Shown: piece after piece, positions 25,206-35,245 of the stretch
Position numbering within the stretch: position 1 is the stretch's first letter
Layout of the letters: each line of letters begins with the position of its first letter
DNA from: Candidatus Thalassolituus haligoni
Lineage (GTDB): Bacteria; Pseudomonadota; Gammaproteobacteria; Pseudomonadales; Oceanobacteraceae
Direction of reading: 5' to 3'
DNA length: 64,000 bases
Assembly: GCF_041222825.1 (NCBI RefSeq)
Contig: NZ_CP139482.1
Location: 2,573,001-2,637,000, forward strand
Notes under the pieces: generated by a model
Told to the model about the DNA's origin: nothing
The model's database searches: none
What the model saw: the letters and a program-made list of their open reading frames with translations, nothing else
Translations under genes and position numbers: made by a program

Positions 25206-25829
25206 CTACAACTGCGCCATTACCAACTTGATCGCCAAGCCGATAAAGACCGCCCCGGAAATTCCGTTCAGCCAGCGTTGCCCCACGGCGGATTGCAGCC
25301 ATCGCCCACCAAGCACATCTGCCAACAGCGCCATAGCAGCAAAAACCACCAGCGACACCAGCAAAAAAATGCCTGCCAATAGCACCAGTTGCACACTGAC
25401 AGAACCCGCTGCCGGGTTGGCAAACTGCGGCAAGAAAGCCAGAAAAAAGATAAATACTTTCGGGTTGCTGATATTCATCGCCAAGCCGCGCCAGTACAGA
25501 GAACCTTCCTGTCCGTTCACCGCCTGCGCCGCCCCGCCCCGCCTTGCCGCCATCAGAGAAGCCCAGCCCAGCCATAACAAATAGCTGGCACCAAGCAGCT
25601 TTAATGCCGTCATTGCCAACGGTAACGCCTGTAATACCGATGCCACACCCAGCACCACCAAGGCGGTATGACCAAACAACCCGGTACACAACCCCAGGGT
25701 AATCATCACCCCGCTGCGCCAACCATGGGCAGCCGAACGTGCCACGACGTACAGATTGTCTGGTCCCGGTGCCAGAGCCAGCAATACCGACGTCAAGGTA
25801 AACGTAATCAGTGTATCAACCGCGATCAT
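25206..25829 (-). CDS. LysE/RhtB family amino-acid exporter
   Basis: The start at 25829 has AGGAA upstream and gives 207 residues, the usual size. The N-terminal ALAPGPDNLYVVARSAAHGWRSG is the family signature and about six membrane helices follow, including KLLGASYLLWLGW and ISNPKVFIFFLAFLPQF. Members export amino acids or their analogues. It heads a probable two-gene operon with the DUF4124 peptidase. Confidence 0.92.
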   Translation of the reverse strand: MIAVDTLITFTLTSVLLALAPGPDNLYVVARSAAHGWRSGVMITLGLCTGLFGHTALVVLGVASVLQALPLAMTALKLLGASYLLWLGWASLMAARRGGAAQAVNGQEGSLYWRGLAMNISNPKVFIFFLAFLPQFANPAAGSVSVQLVLLAGIFLLVSLVVFAAMALLADVLGGRWLQSAVGQRWLNGISGAVFIGLAIKLVMAQL

Positions 25830-26015
25830 CCAAAATTCCTGTAAGCCTGGGCGGCAACAGTGTGTCAGTTTTGACACTCGGCTGCGAGCTTGCTAAAAGC
25901 TGCAATAACAGACTGATGCAACGCAACAGCACCGATGGAACCTGAGCTTGACAGTCACGCTCCAAGCGGTAGAACACTATCCGATACGCGCTCACTTGAA
26001 GCGTAACGAACGAAT

Positions 26016-26474
26016 ATGTCCAAGAAGGCCCAGATGCTAAAAAAACTGCTCAAACTATTCACCGAAGACAATCAGCCCGCCGCCGACAAACACACTCTCG
26101 ACCTGTCTGCCGCTGCCCTGCTGGTAGAAGTCATGCGCGCCGACCATACCATCGACGCTGACGAACAACATGAACTCAGCCAGGTACTGAATGAACTGTT
26201 TCAGCTCACAGCCAATGAAATCAGTGAACTGCTGCAGCAGGCTGAACACGCCAGTGAACAGGCCTCCGACCTGTTCCAGTTTACCGATGTCGTGCACAAA
26301 CATTTTTCGACGGAACAGAAATTTGATCTGTTGACCGGCCTCTGGCGGATTGCCTACGCCAGTGCCGGGATCGACAAGTATGAAGAACACATCATCCGTC
26401 GTATTGCCGAATTGCTGTACATGCCGCACAGTGAATTTATTCGCGCCAAACTGACCGCCAGACCCGAATTGTGA
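26016..26474 (+). CDS. TerB-like protein
   Basis: The 152-residue all-helical protein matches the TerB fold: LSAAALLVEVMRADHTIDADEQHEL, then FDLLTGLWRIAYASAGIDKYEEHIIRRIAELL, two pseudo-repeats each with an acidic D/E loop. Many TerB-like proteins of this size are unrelated to tellurite; no terC, terD or terZ gene is nearby. The stop codon overlaps the GTG start of tus (GTGA), so the two are translated together. A replication-terminus role is only suggested by this coupling. Confidence 0.85.
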   Translation: MSKKAQMLKKLLKLFTEDNQPAADKHTLDLSAAALLVEVMRADHTIDADEQHELSQVLNELFQLTANEISELLQQAEHASEQASDLFQFTDVVHKHFSTEQKFDLLTGLWRIAYASAGIDKYEEHIIRRIAELLYMPHSEFIRAKLTARPEL

Positions 26475-27322
26475 TAACCGAACTGGTCTCCCGCTTTGAA
26501 CAACTGCAACAGGCGTTAGGGCTGCTGGCACAACACCTGTCCGAGACACAACCAGCGCATTGGCTACCATTGCAAGACAGCGAAATTGCCTTGGGTCTGC
26601 AGCCGTTAACCCTGGCCAACGACCTGCTGACCGACCTCTGGTATCGCGATCAGCAGGATGGACGTGAAACCCGCTCCCGTCATGGCCTGATTCTCGCCGA
26701 TGAACAGAGCCGCAGCCTGATTGCCACGATCAATCAGGCCAAGGATGATTTTCGGGCCGCCGTCCAGCTGGAAAAACAGGATCTGCCCCGCTGGAAAGAA
26801 AGCTATCGCCGCTTGGGTGAACAACCGTCATCCCTGCGCAACAAGCTGGCAATTGCCGGCCTGACACGGGTGCACCTGAAACAGTGTTTCCGCCATATTC
26901 CCTTACTGGAGCAGGCCCCCCGCAAAGTCGGCTTCAGCTGGTACGTCAACGGTCGCAGTATCAAAAAACTCACCCTGAGTCAGGCAGAATCACTGCTGCT
27001 CGAACTGGGTGAACACAAGCCTCATATCCAGATCCAGCTGCAACAACTGGGTAAATTGTCACCCGCCACCCTGCTGGCCCAGACCCAGGCTCTGGCCCCG
27101 GTGGTACGTGCCAATCTGGTGTATGGCAGTGGCGATGCCACCAAACGCAAGGCCATGAGTGTTTCCTTGCCGCTGTTTATTCCCGACACCCAATCAGCGT
27201 TACCCGAACACAACCGCATCAGCTCCGATCCACCCCCAGGACGAACCCGCCAGGCCCGTGGCGATCAACGCATCAGTGACGAACCGTTTTTGCCCAGTAT
27301 TCGCGCCTATCTCTACCACTGA
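26471..27322 (+). CDS. tus: Replication terminus site-binding protein, Tus family
   Basis: GTG start overlapping the TerB-like stop. The 283-residue protein aligns with E. coli Tus (309 residues) in its DNA-binding core, where [20 protein letters not shown] (155-174) corresponds to the FGWANKHIIKNL region of Tus, and at the C-terminus, where [10 protein letters not shown] corresponds to IIPRLHLYV. Tus binds Ter sites and blocks replication forks in one direction. Similarity elsewhere is low. If the assignment holds, this window lies near the chromosome terminus. No strong Ter consensus was found by eye. Confidence 0.8.
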   Translation: MITELVSRFEQLQQALGLLAQHLSETQPAHWLPLQDSEIALGLQPLTLANDLLTDLWYRDQQDGRETRSRHGLILADEQSRSLIATINQAKDDFRAAVQLEKQDLPRWKESYRRLGEQPSSLRNKLAIAGLTRVHLKQCFRHIPLLEQAPRKVGFSWYVNGRSIKKLTLSQAESLLLELGEHKPHIQIQLQQLGKLSPATLLAQTQALAPVVRANLVYGSGDATKRKAMSVSLPLFIPDTQSALPEHNRISSDPPPGRTRQARGDQRISDEPFLPSIRAYLYH

Positions 27323-27434
27323 CGGCTGGTTCTATCACGAACCAGCTGACGCTCTCACCGACCAATCCCTGACGGGTTTCAGCCAAAATGCTAGACTGCC
27401 GGCTTCAGCACCGGCACAGCTTATGGATACTCCA

Positions 27435-28253
27435 ATGACCACCATCGTCAGCTTTAACATCAACGGCATTCGCGCTCGTCAGCACCAGCTTGAGGCTATT
27501 CGGGATCAACTGGATCCAGACATTCTCGGATTACAGGAAATCAAGGTACACGACGATATGTTTCCTCTGGCCGATATTGAAAACCTCGGCTACCACGTTG
27601 AACATTTCGGTCAGAAAAGCCACTACGGCGTGGCGCTGCTCAGCAAGCAGCCGCCGGTCTTTGTCCAAAAAGGTTGGCCAACGGACGACGAAGATGCACA
27701 AAAACGTCTGATTCACGCCCGCTACGACATCAATGGCAGCACCATCGACGTCCTCAACGGCTACTTTCCCCAAGGTGAAAGCCGCGATCATGAAACCAAA
27801 TTTCCGGCCAAGGAAAAATTCTACGCGGATTTGATGCGTTACCTGAACGACCGCTTCACCCCGGCTGACCGGGTCGTTGTCATGGGCGATATGAATATCT
27901 CGCCGGAAGATACCGACATCGGTATCGGTGAACCGAATCGCAAACGCTGGTTAAAAACAGGCAAGTGCTCGTTTCTGCCGGAAGAACGCGAGTGGTATCA
28001 CACCTTGTTGAACTGGGGCTTGAGCGACAGCTACCGTCATTTCCACCCTGCCAGTAACGAACAGTTCAGCTGGTTTGATTACCGTTCCAAGGGCTTTGAT
28101 GACAACCCCAAACGCGGTCTGCGGATTGACCATATTCTGGTCACAGACGCCCTGTTGGACAGCTGTAAAGAGGTCGGTATCAGCTACGAGATCCGCGCAA
28201 TGGAAAAACCGTCTGACCACGCACCCATCTGGCTCACGTTGAAAAACGGCTGA
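27435..28253 (+). CDS. xthA: Exodeoxyribonuclease III
   Basis: Starting at 27435 gives 272 residues, near the 268 of E. coli XthA; the frame is open much further up and overlaps tus, which is not real coding. The metallo-phosphodiesterase motifs are all there: [10 protein letters not shown] at the start, LQEIK with Glu35, GDMNISPED, and the terminal SDHAPI. It is a 3'-5' exonuclease and AP endonuclease in base excision repair. Confidence 0.93.
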   Translation: MTTIVSFNINGIRARQHQLEAIRDQLDPDILGLQEIKVHDDMFPLADIENLGYHVEHFGQKSHYGVALLSKQPPVFVQKGWPTDDEDAQKRLIHARYDINGSTIDVLNGYFPQGESRDHETKFPAKEKFYADLMRYLNDRFTPADRVVVMGDMNISPEDTDIGIGEPNRKRWLKTGKCSFLPEEREWYHTLLNWGLSDSYRHFHPASNEQFSWFDYRSKGFDDNPKRGLRIDHILVTDALLDSCKEVGISYEIRAMEKPSDHAPIWLTLKNG

Positions 28254-28399
28254 ACCGGAAGGGTTTGGCGTTTCAATAACAGCCGAGCTGCGTTAAGCCA
28301 CGGCATTCCTTGCCATGCTGTTGTAGAATCCCCGCCTGTTTGCCATGCCTGGCTGCTTGATGCTGCCAGGCCCCCATATACAACAAAGGAATTGCTCTG

Positions 28400-29260
28400 A
28401 TGACTCCACTCAAACGCTGGGCGGCAGCCGCTGCCCTGTTGATGGCTGCCGCCCTGGTTCAAGCTGACACTTTTGTGTTTACCGCCATCCCCGACGAGGA
28501 TGAATCCCGACTGCAACAGCGATTCGGGAAAGTAGCCGATTATTTGTCAGCACAGCTTGGCGTTGAGGTGAAGTATATTCCGGTCAAATCCTACGCTGCG
28601 GCCATTACCGCGTTCCGCAACAACCAGGTGCAGCTGGCCTGGTTTGGTGGCCTGTCCGGCGTTCAGGCGCGACGCCTGGTACCGGATTCAGAAGCGTTGG
28701 CCCAGGGATATGAAGACCAGTTTTTCAAAACCTATCTGATTGCCCACCAAAGCGCAGGGATCGACGCCTCTGACTCGTTAACCGATGCACTGAAAGGCAA
28801 AACCTTCACCTTTGGTTCCAAGGGCTCGACCTCTGGCCGCCTGATGCCGGAGTTTTACCTGCGTGAACACTTCCAGGCAGCACCAGAGACGATCTTCTCC
28901 CGTGTCGGATTTTCCGGCGATCACAGCCGCACCATCGCCCAGGTGCAGTCCGGCGCATATCAGATCGGCGCGGTAAACTACAGCGTCTGGGATGCCGAAC
29001 TGGCGGCTGGCAAGATCGACACCAGCAAGGTCAAGGTGATCTGGACTACTCCGACCTACCCGGACTATCAATGGACTATTCGTGGCGACGTCGACAGCCG
29101 CTTTGGTAACGGTTTCAAAGACAAGGTTAAACACGTCTTGCTGGAAATGAGCTCACCCGATCTGTTGGCCAGCTTCCCACGGCAAAAATTTGTACCGGCC
29201 AACAACAGCGATTACGCACCGATCGAAGCCACCGCCAAAGCCATTGGCTTGCTGGACTGA
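28400..29260 (+). CDS. PhnD/selenate-type ABC transporter substrate-binding protein
   Basis: The 286-residue periplasmic protein has a signal peptide ending near LVQA and AAGGA before the ATG. Motifs such as YLSAQLGVEVKYIPVKSYAAAITAFRNN and FGSKGSTSGRLMPEF place it in the PhnD-like group that binds phosphonate, phosphite or related oxyanions; a subgroup of this architecture is annotated as putative selenate transporters. It is followed by its ATPase and a fused permease. The substrate is not shown by the sequence. Confidence 0.85.
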   Translation: MTPLKRWAAAAALLMAAALVQADTFVFTAIPDEDESRLQQRFGKVADYLSAQLGVEVKYIPVKSYAAAITAFRNNQVQLAWFGGLSGVQARRLVPDSEALAQGYEDQFFKTYLIAHQSAGIDASDSLTDALKGKTFTFGSKGSTSGRLMPEFYLREHFQAAPETIFSRVGFSGDHSRTIAQVQSGAYQIGAVNYSVWDAELAAGKIDTSKVKVIWTTPTYPDYQWTIRGDVDSRFGNGFKDKVKHVLLEMSSPDLLASFPRQKFVPANNSDYAPIEATAKAIGLLD

Positions 29261-29268
29261 TTGCGCCA

Positions 29269-30033
29269 ATGAGAGTGCAGCCGGTACTGTTTGAACTGTC
29301 CAACGCCTGCGTGACCTATGGTCAGCGGCGGGTACTGGACGAGGTTTCGCTGACCCTCCGTGCCGGTGAAAAAGTCGCACTGGTAGGGCCATCCGGGGCT
29401 GGCAAGTCGACCCTGTTGAATGAACTGTACCGGCAGCAAACCGAGCAGATCGCGCTGTGCCCTCAAAGCCATGGTCTGGTCGACCTGCTGTCCTGTTACC
29501 AGAATATCTTTATGGGTGGCCTCGATCGCTTCAGCACCCTGGCCTCGCTCTGGAACCTGCTACGACCACTGGCCAGTGCCAGAACCGAGATCCAGCAGCT
29601 GGCTGAAGATCTGGGTTTGAGCGAGCAACTGTGGCAGTCAGTGGACCGACTGTCGGGTGGCCAGCGCCAGCGGGTCGCCATTGGCCGTGCGCTTTATCGC
29701 CAACAGCCGATCTTTTTTGGCGACGAGCCAGTATCCTCACTCGATCCAGTGCAAGCCGAGCAATTGCTAACCATCCTGCTGCAACGCCACCCAACGGCGG
29801 TGGTCAGCCTGCATAACCGCCAATTGGCGCTGAATCACTTTGACCGGGTAATCGCCCTCGCCCATGGCAAGATCATTCACGACTGTGCCAGCCGTGACTT
29901 GTCGCCGCAGGATCTCGATGCGCTTTACGGCAAAACATCGGCAACCGGGCACAGTGGGCCATCCGCAGCTGCTGCTTCACAACCACTGAATTCCGGCCCA
30001 GCAGCCTGCGTCACCGGCAGGATCATACGTTAA
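29269..30033 (+). CDS. ABC transporter ATP-binding protein (PhnC-like)
   Basis: The 254-residue ATPase has Walker A GPSGAGKST at residues 40-48, the signature LSGGQ at 128-132 and Walker B ending FFGDEP at about 149-154, with a D-loop SSLDP. The H-loop histidine is in VVSLHNR. It begins 8 bases after the binding-protein gene and ends 3 bases before the permease gene, so the three form one operon. The last 30 residues are a low-complexity tail. Confidence 0.93.
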   Translation: MRVQPVLFELSNACVTYGQRRVLDEVSLTLRAGEKVALVGPSGAGKSTLLNELYRQQTEQIALCPQSHGLVDLLSCYQNIFMGGLDRFSTLASLWNLLRPLASARTEIQQLAEDLGLSEQLWQSVDRLSGGQRQRVAIGRALYRQQPIFFGDEPVSSLDPVQAEQLLTILLQRHPTAVVSLHNRQLALNHFDRVIALAHGKIIHDCASRDLSPQDLDALYGKTSATGHSGPSAAAASQPLNSGPAACVTGRIIR

Positions 30034-30036
30034 GCC

Positions 30037-31563
30037 ATGCTACCCGCCGTACTGAAACTGCCCGCCTCCAGCCCGTCCAGCGCTCGCCGTATCACCGGCA
30101 TAATGGCGCTGCTGGTTTTGCTGGCGTTGTTGGCGTTACCGTGGGCTGACCTGGCAATTTATCCGGTTGACCCCTGGGCCGAACTGGCGCGTATTGGTCA
30201 GGGCATTATCCTGCCGTACTGGAACAGCCCTTGGGTGTTGCTGGAATCACTGGCCCAGACGGTGGCCTTCGCCTTGTTGGCGGTGGCACTGGCAGCACCG
30301 CTGGGTATGTTGCTGGCCATGGTATTTCACTGGACAGCAGTAAGATTACTCTGCGCCGCCGTACGCTCAGTACACGAGCTGTTTTGGGGACTGCTGTTTA
30401 TGCAGGTGTATGGGCTCAGCGCCACTACCGGCTTGCTGGCCATTCTGGTGCCCTATACCGGCGTATTTGCCAAGGTATTCGCTGAAACCATCGACTTGCA
30501 GGATCGCGATGCCTATCGCAGCCTGCCCCGCGTCAACCGACTGATTGGCTGGGCCTATACCCGCATTCCACAAACCTTACCCGCGCTGCTGAGCTACACC
30601 CGCTATCGTTTTGAATGCGCGCTGCGCTCCAGTGCCATCCTCGGTTTTATTGGCTTGCCCACTCTGGGGTTCCATCTCGAAACCGCCTTCAAACAAGGCC
30701 AGTATGCAGAAGCCGGAGCCTTGCTCTGGGCCTTCCTGATGCTGCTGGCCAGCATTCGGCTGTGGTTACGCCCGGCACTGCTGCCACTGTACTTGATCGC
30801 TGCCGTCTGGCTGCTACCAGAAACCATCGGCTTCACCAACAGCAACTATTTTTGGCAGTTTGTCAGTCAGGATATCTGGCCGACGGCGCTGCGCCAGGGA
30901 GACTGGGCCGCCACTCTGGACTGGTACTGGCGCATGTTCAGCCACCAGGCCTGGCCTGGCCTGGTGCAAACCTTGCTGCTGACACAACTGGCGCTGGTTC
31001 TGACACTGCTGGTGATTTTACTGATCTATCCGTTTGCCAGCCGCGCCCTCGTCAACCAACCGCTATACGGCCTCGGGCGTTTTGCCCTGCTGGTGATGCG
31101 CTCCACCCCGGAAATGATTCTGGCGTTTGTTTTATTGTTGTTGTTTGGCCCCTCGGGGTTACCTGCCGTGATCGCCCTGGCCATTCACAATGGCGGCCTG
31201 ATTGCCTTCCTGGTGGCTAATAACAGCAACAGTGAGCAGGCGATCCATGGCCGACGCCCGGATGATCCGGCTGGGCTGCTGCGCTATACCTATGTCGAAA
31301 CCCCACGGCAATTGCCATCGATGTTGGCCTGGTTGTTTTACCGCTGGGAAGTCATGCTGCGCGAGAGCGCCATCATGGGGATACTGGGCATCACCACACT
31401 GGGCTTTTTTATCGACTCGGCATTTGAAGAAATCCGTTACGATCGGGCTTTTTTCCTGATTCTGATCACCGCCGGGCTGAATATTATCGTTGATGCCTGT
31501 TCGCGCAGATTACGCCAGTTGGCACTGGTGCAACCCGGCCAGGCAAATCAAGGGCGTCACTGA
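30037..31563 (+). CDS. ABC transporter permease with two fused PhnE-type domains
   Basis: The 508-residue membrane protein is twice the usual PhnE length. Each half ends with the same permease loop: FECALRSSAILGFIGLPTLGF in the first half and WEVMLRESAIMGILGITTLGF in the second. The gene thus encodes both transmembrane halves of the importer in one chain, consistent with there being only one permease gene next to the binding protein and ATPase. Confidence 0.9.
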   Translation: MLPAVLKLPASSPSSARRITGIMALLVLLALLALPWADLAIYPVDPWAELARIGQGIILPYWNSPWVLLESLAQTVAFALLAVALAAPLGMLLAMVFHWTAVRLLCAAVRSVHELFWGLLFMQVYGLSATTGLLAILVPYTGVFAKVFAETIDLQDRDAYRSLPRVNRLIGWAYTRIPQTLPALLSYTRYRFECALRSSAILGFIGLPTLGFHLETAFKQGQYAEAGALLWAFLMLLASIRLWLRPALLPLYLIAAVWLLPETIGFTNSNYFWQFVSQDIWPTALRQGDWAATLDWYWRMFSHQAWPGLVQTLLLTQLALVLTLLVILLIYPFASRALVNQPLYGLGRFALLVMRSTPEMILAFVLLLLFGPSGLPAVIALAIHNGGLIAFLVANNSNSEQAIHGRRPDDPAGLLRYTYVETPRQLPSMLAWLFYRWEVMLRESAIMGILGITTLGFFIDSAFEEIRYDRAFFLILITAGLNIIVDACSRRLRQLALVQPGQANQGRH

Positions 31564-31628
31564 AACACCTGCGTCTGAACCGCCACCAGACCCCAACTCT
31601 GTCCATACCAACCACCGGAGCCTTACTT

Positions 31629-32933
31629 GTGATCACCCCGACCGCTGCTGCTGTTCCTCCCCAACGGACTGCCGCTATTATTGGCGCAGGCCCCGCAGGA
31701 CTGATGGCGGCAGAACAGCTTGCCAGCCGGGGCTACCGGGTCGATGTGTTTGATGCCATGCCCAGTGTCGCCCGCAAATTTTTGCTGGCCGGTATCGGCG
31801 GCATGAACATTACCCATTCGGAAGATTACAGCACCTTTGTTGAACGCTATGGCCATGCCTGCGCTTGGCTCAAACCCATACTGGACGATCTCACACCAGA
31901 ACAGCTGCGCGACTGGATACATGGCCTCGGCATCGACACCTTTGTCGGCACCTCAGGCCGGGTTTTCCCCACCGATATGAAAGCCGCGCCGTTACTGCGA
32001 GCCTGGCTACACCGTCTCAAGGCACAAGGAGTGGTGTTTCACCCACGTCATCGATGGCAGGGCTGGCCAAGTGGCAGCGACCCGCACACCTGGTGTTTCG
32101 ACACCCCGGATGGCACAGTGCAGCGCTCATTCGATGGCGTGGTACTGGCACTCGGTGGCGCCAGCTGGGCCAGACTCGGATCCGATGGCCGCTGGGCCAC
32201 CTGGCTGCAACAGCAACAGGTTGATATTGCGCCATTGCAGCCCAGCAATTGCGGTTTTGACGTCCCCTGGAGTGACTTCCTCAAGGAAAAATTTGCCGGT
32301 ACGCCGATCAAACACATCCAGCTGTCGCTGACCGATATCGACGGTAAACAGTGGCAACGTACCGGCGAATTTGTCGTCAGTGAATACGGCATCGAAGGCA
32401 GCCTGATCTACGCTCTCAGCGCCCCTCTCAGAGAACGACTGCGCGAACAACAAAACCCACAGATGCGCAACTCCAGCAACCACCAGCCGCTGCTCACACT
32501 CGATTGGCTGCCGCACGTTGCCTTGCAAGACACAGAAAAAAAACTGTGCCAAGGTAAAAAAGGCCTGTCATTTGCCAACCTGCTGCGTAAAAAACTCAAC
32601 TTACCTGCCATCACCAGCACCCTGCTGCGCGAATGCTGCCCACAGCTGGACAACCGCGACCCCCATGCAGTTGCCAACGCCCTCAAAGCCATGCCGCTTA
32701 ACCCGCTACAACCCCGCCCGATCAACGAAGCCATCAGCAGCGCCGGTGGCGTGCAATCCAGTGCCGTCAACGACCAGCTGATGCTCAACGCCCTGCCCGG
32801 CGTGTTTGTTGCTGGAGAAATGCTCGACTGGGAAGCCCCCACCGGCGGCTATTTACTCACCGCGTGTTTTGCCACCGGCAAGCGGGCCGGGAATGGCTTG
32901 GTGGAGTGGCTGGAAGCGCAAGCAATAAGCTGA
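31629..32933 (+). CDS. HI0933/TIGR03862-type NAD(P)/FAD-dependent oxidoreductase
   Basis: The 434-residue protein begins with GTG and has the FAD motif IIGAGPAGLMAAEQL, then ARKFLLAGIGGMNITHSE and the late motif GGVQSS ending LTACFATGKRAG. These are the marks of the BaiN/HI0933-like flavoprotein family. Members reduce or oxidise unknown substrates; BaiN of gut clostridia acts on bile acid intermediates. It follows the ABC permease by 65 bases and might share its transcript. Confidence 0.88.
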   Translation: MITPTAAAVPPQRTAAIIGAGPAGLMAAEQLASRGYRVDVFDAMPSVARKFLLAGIGGMNITHSEDYSTFVERYGHACAWLKPILDDLTPEQLRDWIHGLGIDTFVGTSGRVFPTDMKAAPLLRAWLHRLKAQGVVFHPRHRWQGWPSGSDPHTWCFDTPDGTVQRSFDGVVLALGGASWARLGSDGRWATWLQQQQVDIAPLQPSNCGFDVPWSDFLKEKFAGTPIKHIQLSLTDIDGKQWQRTGEFVVSEYGIEGSLIYALSAPLRERLREQQNPQMRNSSNHQPLLTLDWLPHVALQDTEKKLCQGKKGLSFANLLRKKLNLPAITSTLLRECCPQLDNRDPHAVANALKAMPLNPLQPRPINEAISSAGGVQSSAVNDQLMLNALPGVFVAGEMLDWEAPTGGYLLTACFATGKRAGNGLVEWLEAQAIS

Positions 32934-33120
32934 AGTCTGTCACCAGAACCCACTCGTTGGCATGTTGACCCCGTTGGTATTCAAATTGCTTCAGACTACA
33001 GAACAACGCCCAAACGCCGTGCACTGGCACACTTTCTGTGGCATTCGCTGCAATTGAGACACGCAGCTCTGTGCGTTTCAGAACAACAAGGGCACCCAGT
33101 CATCGTCCGGGAGATAAAGC

Positions 33121-33657
33121 ATGCAGGACAACGTGTGGTCTGACGAAGAACAACAATGGGTTATCTGGAATGGCTTTTACGGTCTGGTGACTCTGGTCAC
33201 CCTCGGCGACATCGAGAGCGGTTCAGACGGCCGCCTGGCCTGGCTGGAAGAACCCTTTGAGATGGTTGGCCCCTTCAACCTTGATGAACTGGAAACGACC
33301 GGACGCATTGCTTTTGAAGAATGCCTGGTGTTATCCCGTCAGCGCTGGCAACAGGATCAGGTGGTTTTGCGCCGCGAAGGGCTGAAAAAACGCCGCCAAG
33401 CAGAAGAACGTCTGAGTTCAGAGCGGGCACGATTCAACCAACGTCGGGGTGGCCAGGTATCACAGCAGCAACCGGTCGACGACAGCCTGCACCGCCAGGC
33501 GCTTGAATTACCCGGTGATGGCAAACTCAAGCCTGCAGACATCAAGGCTGCCTACCGCAAACTTGCACAAAAGATGCACCCGGATGCTGGCGGCAGTTCC
33601 GAGCAATTCGTACGTATTACCGCTGCCCGTGACGAGCTGCTACTGCGGGCGTCCTGA
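33121..33657 (+). CDS. J-domain protein with a C-terminal DnaJ module
   Basis: The 178-residue protein has a J domain only at its C-terminus, with HPD at residues 153-155 (KMHPDAGG) after LKPADIKAAYRKLAQ, so it should stimulate a DnaK-type ATPase. The N-terminal 80 residues are acidic with aromatics and the middle (about 85-115) is a highly charged R/E/K/Q coiled-coil-like segment. GGGAG precedes the ATG. The client is unknown. Confidence 0.85.
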   Translation: MQDNVWSDEEQQWVIWNGFYGLVTLVTLGDIESGSDGRLAWLEEPFEMVGPFNLDELETTGRIAFEECLVLSRQRWQQDQVVLRREGLKKRRQAEERLSSERARFNQRRGGQVSQQQPVDDSLHRQALELPGDGKLKPADIKAAYRKLAQKMHPDAGGSSEQFVRITAARDELLLRAS

Positions 33658-33750
33658 CAACTGGGACAACGGGTCTGAATTCCGTTGGCAAATGATGCTT
33701 GGAATACGGAGCCCTTGTTTACCCCTTTTGTTTACCCCTTGCCTGGGCAA

Positions 33751-34806
33751 TCAGCCTGCAATGCAGCTATTACGCTGAAACCCCAACCCCTCAATGGTGC
33801 TTTCCACCACATCGCCGGGTTTGAGGAAGCGATGATAGTGAGAGCCATTCCCTGCCGGCGAGCCGGTAATCAGAATATCACCAGGATATAAACGGATGCG
33901 CCTGCTGAGGTATACCAGCAAGCGGGGAATATTGAAGATCATGTCAGCGCTGGTTTCGTTTTGCATAACGTCACCGTTAAGCCTCAGTGTCATACGCAGA
34001 TCATGGGGATTATCAATATGGTTGGCCGGTACCAGAAATGGCCCCATCGGCGAGTAGGTTGGCAGTGATTTCCCCATGAGCCAGTCGGTGCCAATGGCTT
34101 TGAGATCAGACCGGTGTATCAGTTCGCGGTTGGTGATGTCGTTCACCAGGGTATACCCCGCCACGGCGTCCATCGCATTGTCTTCGGTAAGTTGATAAGC
34201 CTGCTTGCCGATCACCACCGCCAGTTCCAGCTCCCAGTCCGGTTGTTCCACATCTGCGGTGATCACAATCGGATCATAGGGGCCGCTAATGGAGGAATTG
34301 ACCTTGCTGAACAGGTAGGGTTCGCCGAGCACTCGCCGATCCATAAAAGCGGTGGCAAATGCCAACCGTTCAGCTTCATTCATGTTTTGCACAGCGTCTT
34401 CACGATGCTGATCCACGATCAGATCAATGACGTGTTTGCGGTAGTTGGCACCAGAGCAGAAGAATTGTCGGGGTTGTTCTATCGGGGCGTGTATCTGCAA
34501 GAGCGCCAAAGGTACCGGACGCACTTTCAGTAAAGGGTGTTGCCAATGGGATGCGCGTAACTGCTCGGCGATGACCGTTATGGTCGCCAGGTTAACCGCC
34601 CAGTGTTGCAACAGTGCGAGCAGGTCGCTACTACCGATCAATGGCAGTCCCTGTGATTCTGCCATACCGGCCAGTGCATCCAGGGCGATGACCTGATCAG
34701 CCATTACCAGCCCGGCAAAGGGGCGAGCGCCCGCAATGGAAAACGTACCCAGTCCGTAAAACGCCAGCTCTGGCCGTGCGGTGGTTTGCGGGGTTGAAGC
34801 TGTCAT
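33751..34806 (-). CDS. Fumarylacetoacetate hydrolase (FAH) superfamily protein, copy A
   Basis: The ATG at 34806 has AGGTG upstream; a GTG three codons earlier is possible. The 351-residue protein has the FAH core: FCSGANYRKHV, the metal region DWELELAVVIG with conserved acids, TLVNDITNRELI, KSLPTYSPMGPFLV and the final GDILITGSPAG. Members hydrolyse acylpyruvates or decarboxylate/hydrate products of meta ring cleavage. It is the most downstream gene of the second catabolic block and is separated from it by 439 bases, so it may have its own promoter. Confidence 0.88.
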   Translation of the reverse strand: MTASTPQTTARPELAFYGLGTFSIAGARPFAGLVMADQVIALDALAGMAESQGLPLIGSSDLLALLQHWAVNLATITVIAEQLRASHWQHPLLKVRPVPLALLQIHAPIEQPRQFFCSGANYRKHVIDLIVDQHREDAVQNMNEAERLAFATAFMDRRVLGEPYLFSKVNSSISGPYDPIVITADVEQPDWELELAVVIGKQAYQLTEDNAMDAVAGYTLVNDITNRELIHRSDLKAIGTDWLMGKSLPTYSPMGPFLVPANHIDNPHDLRMTLRLNGDVMQNETSADMIFNIPRLLVYLSRRIRLYPGDILITGSPAGNGSHYHRFLKPGDVVESTIEGLGFQRNSCIAG

Positions 34807-35245
34807 ACCGATCACCTGTGCAGTCCCGTCATCAACGTCCGTATTCCAAGCGGGAGAAACGTCTCGCCAGAGCCAGGTGTTTTCGGGGTATTATCCAACC
34901 GGCACTGAAATAATTATTATCACCAGTTATCTGCAAAACCTTGTGTATCAGTCAGGTACTTTGGTGTGAGCCGAAGCTTACGCCGTTTTTATGCTGGTGT
35001 GGTAGCCGTTCCAGCCAACTCTTTTTTCCAAAATCAGCGTTATTACTGCGTTGTCCGCGATTGAAATATCTCTGTGGCAACGGCTGTGCAGTGGAACAAC
35101 AGGCGCGTTCATGACGGTATGCGTGCTGAAATGATGATCCATTCCATTTCTAACGCGCTGGCACCCGTATTTCAACCTGGCCAGCCTGACATTGCCTTGC
35201 AGCAATGGGTCAGACTGGCCACAGCGATACGACAAGCAGTGGTGT
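34807..35245. other. Intergenic region without a recognised gene
   Basis: About 440 bases between the FAH gene (copy A) and the DenD-like gene, both on the minus strand. I see no convincing reading frame, terminator or repeat. A 97-codon minus-strand frame (34978-35271) overlaps the DenD-like gene and has no ribosome site, so I do not call it. The stretch should hold the promoter for the FAH gene. Confidence 0.4.

Noticed and set aside
26016..26474. Tellurite resistance role for the TerB-like gene
   Set aside because: None of the other ter genes is present and many TerB-fold proteins are unrelated to tellurite.
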